The position numbers were made by a program, and so were the translations under genes. From Micractinium sp. NFX-FRZ (lineage: Eukaryota; Chlorophyta; Trebouxiophyceae; Chlorellales; Chlorellaceae), in assembly GCA_029339195.1 (NCBI GenBank), contig JAPTJF010000077.1, forward strand, positions 62,001-126,000: DNA of 64,000 bases, read 5' to 3'. Below are positions 56,401 through 64,000 of the stretch, in pieces. The notes beneath the pieces were generated by a model that had not been told where the DNA came from, ran no database searches, and saw nothing but the letters and a program-made list of their open reading frames with translations. Position 1 is the first letter of the stretch, and the number at the start of each line of letters is the position of its first letter.

Positions 56401-59400
56401 ATGGCCGCCGCCGCGCCTGCGGCTGCCAACAGCAGCGCGCCCAAGCCCCGGGAGGAGCCCCCTGGCATGGAGGAGGAGGCACGCCTGCTGGAGGCGTTTT
56501 CGCAGCTGCCATCGGTGGGCCGCGGCTGGGCGGCGCCTGCCGCCGGCGGGCATGGCGTGAAGCTCACGCTTCAGCTGTCGCAGCGCAACCTGCCAGCCAA
56601 CTCGCAGCGCAAATTCCTCTCCACACTGCTGCTCAACGAGGCTGTGCTGGAGGCGGGGGAGGTGGATGCAAGCCCCCCGCTGGAGCAGACGGGGGTGCTG
56701 CTCTATGCGCCCTCCCCCTCCGGCCGCCGTGCCCTCGTTGTGCGCGCAGGCAGCGGCGAGTCGAGTGCAGGTAGGGGAAGGGGAGGCGGACCCTGGGGCA
56801 GGGGTATCAGAGTGCATGGCAGCGCTGGTGCCATGTGGAAAGGGTGGGGTGCAGCCACAGCACAGGAGCTGCGGGGCAAGGGACACCGCCAAGTGATCCA
56901 CTCTTTAAGAGATGCACTCGTCACCCAGAAGGCTGCACCCCTGCCCGCGCCCTGCCCGCGCGTGTGACTGTTCGCCGCGCTACACACCCTGCCCCTGTCC
57001 AGTGGTGGAGGTCTGGGACCGCAGCCGGCTGTGCTGCACATGCCTTGGCAGTACCAAGACGTCCTGCCATGCTTCTTGCCTTTACCATCTGTTGCAGTGT
57101 CGGAGATTTCTGACCGCAGCCGTGTGCTGCATATGCCCTTGACAGTACAATACGTCGTGTGATGCTTCTTTCCTTACTTGCCATCTTGAAACATGCCATT
57201 TGTATGCTATTTGGCTTACAATTGGTTGCAGTGCTGGAGATCTGGGACCGCAGCCGGGTGCTGCGGGAGCTGGCGGTGCCCAAGGCGCTGCATGGGGCCA
57301 TCTACAACGACGGCTGGTTTGGCACCGGTGCGCACGGGTGGGGCGAGCATCTGGATATGGGTCCACAGAGTCCGGGATTTGTACTGTTACTTACCGAAAG
57401 CTGCTGTCCACCACTGCACGTGTTGAATGCGCAGGCGCCGCCTGGTCGCCAGATGAGACCCGTGTTGCCTACGTGGCCGAGGCCCCGCCCCCTAGCAAGA
57501 CCCCCGAGTGGGGCGCCCTGCCCCCCGGGCCCGACGGCAAGAAGGCGGAGGGAGCGGCGCCCAAGGGGTGGAGGGGCCAGGGGGAGTGGAGCGAGGACTG
57601 GGGAGAGCTCAACACGGGTGCGTGGCTGGGGGCGGGTGAGAGTGAGGCAGGGTGCTTGCTTACGGTACCGCAGTGTACACTTGGAAGAGCGGCACAGGTT
57701 TGAGAAGGAGCGGGGTCTGGCGACCGATCAACACAGGTGCAAGGCGGTGGAGAGGAGTGAAGGATGGTGGGGCAGGGCGCCCCGCCCGGTGCACAGGGCA
57801 GGGCAGGCGGGGCGCTGAGAGGGGGGTCTCATGCGCGGCTGTATCTGGGCATCTGGAGTGAGGGAGGAGGAAGGACTTCATAATAATGCACAGGGGCTTC
57901 TGGGTACAGCCTGCTGGCAGTTCTTCCGTTGTGCCACTGCCATCCGTACCTGATGCATCACTAGTCGCAAGTATTTGTTGCTGCAGGCAAGAAGCCGCCC
58001 ACCCTGTTTGTTCTGAGCACCCCATCCAAGGCTACTCTCGTGCTCTTTCGCAACACGTTCCCTGCCTTCCTGTGACAATGCAGGCAAGAAGCCGCCCACC
58101 CTGTTTGTTCTGGACACCGAGGCGTGGGCTGTGCAGCGCGTGGCGGGACTGCCAGAGGACTCCAGCTGCGGCCAGCCGGTGTGGGCACCACAAGGTGTGG
58201 AAGGGGCGGGGGGCAGGGAAAGGGGTGGCAATGCTGGCAGAGGCGAACAACAGGGGTAGAGGAGGCAGCAGACAGGGGGCTATTGGGCAGAGCAGGGTAG
58301 GGCAGGGCATGCATACCTTGCAACACCTACCAACGCGACTCACTCGTGCATCCCGCTCTCACGCGATGCGCGGCTGTTTGCGTGCCGTTGCACCTTCGCC
58401 CTACCGCCGCCTGCGCCTGCGTTTCTGCAATGCACAGGTTGGTTGGTTCCTCACTCACCTCTGTGGCCTCTCCCCTGCCCCGCAGGCGACGCGCTGCTGT
58501 TTGTGTGCTGGGAGCACCAGAGCGAGCTGGCCAGCGCGCACTTCCCCCAGCGCCTGGGCGTCGTCTTCTGCTTCAACCGGCCCTGCAGCCTGCAGGCCGT
58601 GGCCTGGCCGCAGCCGCCAGGTGGCGAGGGAGACGGGCAGGCACCCCAGGCGGTGTGCCTCACCCGCTCCCTGGGCAGCGCTTTCTCCCCCCGCTTCTCC
58701 CCAGATGGTAGCACCCTGGTTTTCCTCAGCCAGCAGAATGCGATCACCAGCGGTGTGCACAACGCCACTGCCACGCTGCACAGTCTGAGCTGGCGGGACG
58801 CAGCGGCAGCGCTCAGCGGCGGCATGGCGCCGCCGCCGCGCACAGGTGTGCCCGCTGCCCTCGTGGGCAGTGTGTTCTGCTTTGCTGTTCTCATTTGAAG
58901 GCTCTTTTCAAGGCCTTACTAGCGGCACGGTGGCCGTGTCCACTCCTATGCTTGTTGGGTGCAGTACACCCCGTGGCAAGCCTGGTGCTCCCCTGCCCAC
59001 AGGTTTGGTATGCTTCCTCATCATCCCCCCCTGTGATTGGCTGCAGTGGTGGACACCGTGTGGAACCCGGCCAGCCCCGAGGACTTCCTAGGCCTCTACT
59101 GCGCCTCCCTGCCAGAGCAGCCCTTCCTGCCCGGCAGCAGCACCCTGCTGCTCACCACGCAGTGGCGCAGGTGCGCGGGGCCGGGAGCGATGGGGGGCGT
59201 TGGAGCGCTGGTGGGTGCGGGGGCGGGATGCAGGGAGCACGCCCTGCTGTGGATTACGCAGTGGCGAAGTTCATGGCCTGGACCCACTGCCCAGCTGCAC
59301 TTACGTGATGCATGGGCGGGACATATGGTGGGGTCATATGCCCGGCCCACCTGCCCAGTCATATGCCCGGCCCACCTGCCCAGCTGTCCTTGCTGCTGGC

Positions 59401-62400
59401 AGTCCTTGCTGCTCATCCCATGCCATGTGGTCTCACCTGTTTCACCCCTCTCACCCAACTCGCCATGCCATGTGGTCTCACCTGTTTCACCCCTCTCACC
59501 CAACTCACCCTCTGTGCCCTGCAGCTTGGCGGCTGTGGTGGCTGTAGATCTCGGAAGCGGACAGGTGACCCGCGTGACCCCAGCCAACGGCGCCAGCTGG
59601 TCCCTGGTGGCCATGAGCAGCGGTGAGCGGGAGGGCAGGGAGGATGGGCAGGCGGGCAGGGCAGGCGGGCAGGAGTTGAGCAGGCACACTCACCACATGC
59701 GCTGCTGGGAGTAGCGGTCACCCTGCTGCTCCGGCTGAAAGGGTCCCTCCCACCCCACCTGTGTGCCTGAGGCCGGCACGCTGGTGGTGGAGAGTAAGGT
59801 TCATCTGCATAGCAACTTCTCGCTCACCTGCTCGCCCACCCACCTACCAGCCTGCCCGCCTGCCCGCCGCTCCCTGCAGGCTGGGTGATAGCATCCGAGA
59901 GCCGCCCCAGCCAGCCCTTTGCGCTGTTCGCCTCCCACATCCCCGAGTCTGAGCGGTCAGCCCCCACCGCCGCTGCATGGGGCTGGTCCGCTCTGCCGCT
60001 TCCCGACACAGAGCCTGCCAGCTGGCCAGCAGCGGTGCGGGAAGCACTGCAAGATGTGGCGGCGACGACGCTGCAGGTGCAGCCGACGACGGCGCCCACC
60101 AACGTCGCCTGCGAGGCAGTTGTGCTGCACAGGTGGCGGGGGATGGAGGGAGGGATGGCAGGGGTGAAGGGGGGTGAAGGGGCTGACAGGGGGCAGGCAA
60201 GAAGGGGATGCGCAGCAGCGGGCTGGCAAGCTGGCGGGCCGGAAGGTCTCAAGAGTCACATTGCTGCCCTGATCCCGACTCTACCCCTGGCTGCGCTGAG
60301 CGTGCCCCGCTTCCCCCTCCCCAGCATCTCACGCATGTCTGCACCCGACTGCCCACTGCCAACTGCCAACTGCAGCCGCTCAGCCACCGGCCCCCGCCCC
60401 ACCATCATCACCCCCCACGGAGGCCCCCACAGCGCCTACCTGGCGCAGTACTTCATGCCACTGTCCTACCTGGTCTCCATAGGTGTGTGCTGGTGCCAGG
60501 GTTGCCGGGTATGATCTGACTCTGATTTGTGTGCTGCCCCACTGCTACTCCCCTCCCCGTTTTGCTTGCCACATGTTCGGCTAGAACATGGTGCTGCTCA
60601 GCTAACCCACCCCCCACCCTGCCCCACCCTGCACCCTTGTGCTCCCCCTCATCAGCCTACAATGCTGTGCTGCTCAACTACCCCCTGCAACCCCGTCTCC
60701 CTATGCACATTACACTTCAGGCTACAATGTGGTGCTGCTCAACTACCGCGGCTCCTGGGGCTTTGGCGAAGCCTCCATCCAGTCGCTGCCCGGCAACATT
60801 GGGGTGAACGACGTGGCAGACTGCCTGGACTCCCTGCAGGCAGCCGTGGATGCAGGTGGGAAGGGGCAGGGTGGGGCCAGCTCGGGGCCAGTGTGGGGCG
60901 GGCAGCCTGGCTTCGCTGCAGGCTGCTCGTAGAATCAGCAATTGATGGCGTGAGGAACAGTTGGGGAATGGGAGGGCTCACAACGCCGGTGGGGTAAACA
61001 GCAGGCCGGTGCCCATATGCTTACCTGCCCACCTGTCCCGTTCTGCCAGCCTGCCTGTCCCCTTATGTAACGACTCTGCCCCTCCTGCTGCCCCTCCCCA
61101 TCCCATCGGCAGGCCTGGCGGATCCCGAGCGTGTGGCCGTCATCGGCGGGTCGCACGGCGGCTTCCTCACAGGTGCCGCTGGCTGCTTGCTGGTTGATGC
61201 ATGCATGCATGCTGGCAGCTGCCGCTGGCTGCCTGCTGCATGCATGTGTGCTTACAGGTGCTGTTGGATGCTTGCCACGCACGCATGCATGCTTGATTGC
61301 CAGGGTGGCATGAGGTCACAGGCCTGGATACATGGCACCCCTTGTGAGGCCACACTGCCGTCTAGCGTGCCTGGCCACCTCCCTCCTGCGGATCGCCGTA
61401 TCCAGCGTCTCAGATTGCCCTGCCGAGTGGCTGTATAGGCCACGGCCAGATGAAGCCACTTGCATGCCACAACCCTCCCTCCCTCCCTCCCCACCCTCGG
61501 CAGGCCACCTGCTGGGGCCACAGAATGGTCAAAACAGCCCTCGCTCCCCATTTTGGCTAAATTTATGCTCCTCCCTCATAACTCACTGTGCCCTCCCCCC
61601 GCCTCCCCCCGCAGGCCACCTGGTGGGCCAGCACCCCGACCGCTTCAAGTGCGCGGTGCTGCGCAACCCAGTCTGCGACATCTCCCTCATGATCCACGGT
61701 GAGCCCCCCAGCCTTGCCAGCCCAGCCTTGCCACCTGGCATGGGGCCTGTTGCAGCCAGGTTGCTTAAACGAGCAGCAAGCACCACCTGTCTGCGACATG
61801 CCCCTTATGTTACACGGTGACCACCTGCTTGCCAGCGCGTAGCTTTGGGGTGCACTCCTTGCATTGCCCACTCATGAGGCGCTTCAGAAAGTGAGCGGCA
61901 TCCTGGGCTGGTGCCACTGTGAAGCCACGCCCCCTTGTTGTCGACTGAAGTCTCGTGGTCACTCACATCTCGCCTGCAGTGAGTGACATCCCGGACTGGT
62001 GCTACTGCGAGGCGTGGGGCACTGAGGAGGCGCGGCGCCGCATGGGGGCGCGGCCCACCGCGGAGGACATCCAACGCTTCTGGTCGGTGTCGCCCATTGC
62101 ACACGTGGACAAGGTGAGTGGGTGGTGTGGTTTGGGGAGCAAAAGAAGAAGATCACAGCCCGAATACTTGGGGTTGGGGAGCAGCCAACAGGAAATCAAG
62201 GCACTAGCCAGCTACCCGGTGTGGCGGGGCGCTGGTGCGCCTCCACATGTTGTGGGACACAGCATGTGCCGGCACTTCAAGGCTTTACCCTTGTACTTGA
62301 CACCCGCCCCACCCCCCGCATGTCCAGCTGTCATGTTCGTTGAGCACCCTGCCAATCATGCCTCTCCACGCCTACCTCTCTTCCCTGCTGCCTCCGGTGG

Positions 62401-63068
62401 TTTGCCTTGCGGCAAGTTCCCCCTCCCTCCCCTGTTCGTGCTGCTGGGCGCCAAGGGCCGGCAGGTGCTGCGTATCCCTGGCTCCACTGTTCCTCATGCC
62501 TGCCCGCCTTCCCCTTTCTGCCTTGCTGCAGGTGAAGGCCCCCCTGTTCTTCATGCTGGGCGCCAAGGACCGGCGGGTGCCCATGGAAGATGCCAAGCAG
62601 TACATCAACGCCGTCAGGTGCGGGGACTGGCACATGTCTGCTACTGTGCAGCTCCCGATGATCGACCCACCTTGGCCGATCTTTTGCTCCATCGGACATA
62701 CACAGGCGGCGGCGCGACCCCGTCGGTGCCTTTCCCCAAAAAAAACCTACGCCCTCAACCGCCTGCTGCTACTGTCGTATCAATTGTTTGATCGATCCAT
62801 CCCCTCTGCATAGGCGGCGGCGCTACCCCCCGAAGCGCCCGTCGTTATGTTCCCCAAGAACCCCCATGCCCTGCCCTTGGCCCCTTGCTGCTGGCACCAC
62901 TGTTGTATCAATCGGTTTTTCGACCCGACCCCTCTGCACAGGCGGCGGCGCGACGCCCCCGAGACGCGCGTCATCGTCTTCCCAGAAGACTCCCACGCCC
63001 TGGACAAGCCTCAGACCGAGTTTGAGCAGTGGATCAACGCGGCCTGGTGGCTCAAGCGCTTTATGTGA
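56401..63068 (+). CDS. APEH: Acylamino-acid-releasing enzyme (acylaminoacyl-peptidase, S9C)
   Basis: This serine peptidase of the prolyl oligopeptidase clan removes N-acylated residues from peptides. The first exon (56401 to about 56769) begins [20 protein letters not shown] and carries the N-terminal extension. Propeller blades follow: [20 protein letters not shown] (57231), [15 protein letters not shown] (57437), [14 protein letters not shown] (58083), [20 protein letters not shown] (58680), [19 protein letters not shown] (59046), [20 protein letters not shown] and [14 protein letters not shown]. The alpha/beta-hydrolase domain follows: [10 protein letters not shown] (60415), [14 protein letters not shown] (60727), the nucleophile elbow GGSHGGF (61144), VRNP-like [16 protein letters not shown], the Asp loop LGAKDRRVP (62557) and the His loop [10 protein letters not shown] (62985). 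It ends WWLKRFM. The catalytic triad Ser/Asp/His is intact. There is no targeting peptide, so it is probably cytosolic. At least seven of its introns contain copies of the adjoining exon edge. Confidence 0.93.
56998..57270. repeat. Three copies of exon-2 start (acylamino-acid-releasing enzyme)
   Basis: The exon start tgctggagatctgggaccgc (real, 57231) is preceded by copies at about 57001 (ggtggaggtctgggaccgca) and about 57096 (tgtcggagatttctgaccgc). Each follows an AG. The flank ...gtgctgcacatgcc... is shared as well. Confidence 0.9.
57981..58125. repeat. 97-bp duplication of an acceptor and exon start
   Basis: The exon start after caggcaagaagccgcccacc at 58081 has a near-identical copy at 57984, about 37 bp matching up to ttgttctg. 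The offset of 97 is not a multiple of three. Use of the upstream acceptor gives a premature stop. Confidence 0.9.
59155..59275. repeat. 99-bp duplication of an exon end
   Basis: The exon end acgcagtggcg (59157-59167) with its upstream accctgctgctcacc recurs at 59256-59266 with gccctgctgtggatt. The real copy is followed by caggtgcg; the downstream copy reads aagttc and has lost the donor. Confidence 0.7.
59333..59507. repeat. Two intronic tandem duplications (25 bp and 45 bp)
   Basis: 59333-59357 and 59358-59382 are two copies of a 25-bp unit (catatgcccggcccacctgc...). 59418-59462 and 59463-59507 are two copies of a 45-bp unit (ccatgccatgtggtctcacc...) with one mismatch, ending next to the following acceptor. 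Confidence 0.9.
60579..60747. repeat. Three copies of an acceptor/exon start
   Basis: The real exon start gctacaatgtggtgctgctc (60721) is preceded by cctacaatgctgtgctgctc (60656, after an AG) and the more decayed ggctagaacatggtgctgct (60579). Spacing is about 65-76 bp. Confidence 0.9.
61168..61300. repeat. Donor-anchored repeats with GCATGC runs
   Basis: The sequence after GGFLTG (acaggtgccgctggctgctt) is repeated about three times at roughly 40-bp spacing (61168, 61214, 61251), each with alternating gcatgcatgc runs. Confidence 0.75.
61671..61820. repeat. 118-bp duplication of an exon end plus donor
   Basis: gtctgcgacatctccctcat...cacggtga (61671-61702) recurs as gtctgcgacatgccccttat...cacggtga at about 61790-61820, giving a decoy donor inside the intron. 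Confidence 0.88.
62424..62590. repeat. Duplicated acceptor/exon start around the catalytic Asp exon
   Basis: The exon start coding [12 protein letters not shown] (about 62544-62583) has an upstream copy coding [11 protein letters not shown] (about 62432-62470), about 112 bp away. The copy has lost the catalytic Asp (Lys-Asp-Arg to Lys-Gly-Arg) and the AG-GT context is altered. Confidence 0.85.
62700..63003. repeat. Three copies of the last acceptor/exon start
   Basis: Copies begin caggcggcggcgcgacc (62702), taggcggcggcgctacc (62811) and caggcggcggcgcgacgcc (real, 62939). Each continues into a ...ttccccaaga...cc(c)a(t/c)gccct block, and the intron between them (gctgctactgtcgtatcaat) is duplicated too. 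Confidence 0.92.
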
Positions 63069-63730
63069 AGGGCGGATCCGAGCGGACATGCTCGAGCGAC
63101 TGGGCTGTGCCAGACTAGGCACATAATGAGCGATCGTGCAGCGCATGGAGCGGCGTACATCCATTCACCCCCAAAGACTGCACGCGCTCCTCCTTCACCT
63201 GCCCATTCCCATTTCAGCTGTGCGGCGCTTCCCTGCTCTCTTTGTGCCTGCGCAGCCCTGCACACTGCTACTGTATCCTGCCTTGCAAGCACTGTGCATC
63301 TCATCATTGCCATCGTTTTCTGCAACCAGCATGCCTCGCTAAACTCTGAAGTAGGCCATCATGCCCGTGCTTGGTTTGCGGGAACCTGTGTGGCTTCCTT
63401 GAGCGCACGTCCGCCAGTGTCGGTTGGCCGGCATTGCTGGGGCACGTGGGTGCTGGCCAACATTCCAGCCCCGGCTCCAAGAATACCTCCTGATCCGAGA
63501 CTTCCGTAATTTAAGTTCGGCCCTCAGGACCTAGGCTGAACACAGCTCCGCTTGCGGCCGCAACTGGCGATGTGGCGGCGCCAGCGGGCGGGCACCCAAC
63601 TGCAGCTAAGCCCACGTTTCCGGGCATGTCGGCGGGATATCCATTCGAACTTGCACCGTTGCCGTGAATTGTGTGCACCACCGAGGGCGACAGCGGCCGC
63701 AATCCGCAGGGCGCGCACTGCGAGGCAGCA
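63069..63730. other. Spacer between two plus-strand genes
   Basis: This stretch holds the 3' UTR of the acylamino-acid-releasing enzyme gene and the promoter of the next gene. It is less GC-rich than its surroundings up to about 63520. No TGTAA was found and no ORF is supported. Confidence 0.45.
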
Positions 63731-64000
63731 ATGTGGAGAGGACTAACAAACCAAGATGTCCTAGAGACGATCAACAGCTACACAGATGCCCGCCCGGTGA
63801 GAAAGAGAGCTCCCAACGGAATACCGTAGGGCGCTGGAGCTGTCTTCGACGAGCGCTTCACCTCTTTCCCTGCTGTCGCTTCAGGACGATACGCCTTCAG
63901 CACCGAAGCCAGCGGCGGTCGAGGCAAGCGGCGAGCTGACAGTGGTGGGTCCACTGCTGCCGCCGCCGCCGCTGCCGCCTCCCGCCTTGCTGCTGCACTG
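63731..64000 (+). CDS. Start of an unidentified gene (truncated by window end)
   Basis: A first exon 63731-63796 (MWRGLTNQDVLETINSYTDARP, 22 codons) ends at a gtgaga donor and joins in phase to an exon from 63895 (DDTPSAPKPAAVEASGELTV V, then a Pro/Leu-rich run GPLLPPPPLPPPALLLH) that runs off the edge. The exon borders and phase are clean. The protein could not be identified from so little sequence. Confidence 0.5.

Noticed and set aside
1..64000. tRNA or rRNA genes
   Set aside because: I looked for T-loop and D-loop signatures and rRNA-like conserved blocks and saw none convincing; a covariance-model search would settle it.
1..64000. Transposons or viral insertions
   Set aside because: No transposase, reverse transcriptase or integrase motifs, long terminal repeats or terminal inverted repeats were seen. 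The repeats found are short, local and tied to splice sites.

Overview
The window is nuclear DNA from a green alga. It is very GC-rich, and nearly every gene is split into short exons by GT-AG introns of about 80-500 bp. Spacers are short and genes lie on both strands. Several genes end in the chlorophyte-type TGTAA poly(A) signal. Gene content (plant-type AAE14, plant-type tweety-like protein, kinetochore Spc25, Raf-like receptor kinase) fits a trebouxiophyte of the Chlorella type. The species cannot be named from sequence alone. No prokaryotic operon, CRISPR array, rRNA, convincing tRNA or intact transposon was seen.

Layout, left to right: a 5'-partial-window kinesin motor gene (-, 1-1906, running off the left edge); AAE14, o-succinylbenzoate-CoA ligase of phylloquinone synthesis (+, 2338-5837); a large multi-pass tweety-like membrane protein (-, 6709-13418); a small glycine-rich protein (-, 14357-15529); an unrecognised 290-aa protein (+, 16107-17702); a mitochondrial-type ribosome-binding factor A (-, 18245-19914); a universal stress protein with a possible myristoylation site (-, 20408-22841); an 11-kb receptor-like kinase with signal peptide, Pro-rich region, LRRs, two F5/8C-like lectin modules, one TM helix and a TKL kinase (-, 23652-34479); kinetochore Spc25 (+, 34999-37269); a secretory-pathway glycosyltransferase (+, 37919-41853); a 300-aa coiled-coil/TM protein (+, 42450-44571); a BRO1-domain protein (-, 44863-47528); a multi-pass membrane protein with a duplicated 120-nt exon (+, 48377-51670); a TPR plus PH-like protein (-, 52625-55641); acylamino-acid-releasing enzyme (+, 56401-63068); and the start of an unidentified gene (+, from 63731).

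The genes form no shared pathway; this is ordinary housekeeping and signalling content. The outstanding signal is in the introns. In at least six of the genes, introns carry decayed tandem copies (about 65-135 bp period, 2-5 copies) of the neighbouring exon edge together with its splice site. The introns thus appear to have grown by repeated tandem duplication across exon-intron junctions, leaving rows of decoy donors or acceptors. The acylamino-acid-releasing enzyme gene alone has at least seven such introns. In the membrane protein at 48377-51670 the same process seems to have produced a complete, phase-compatible duplicate exon.
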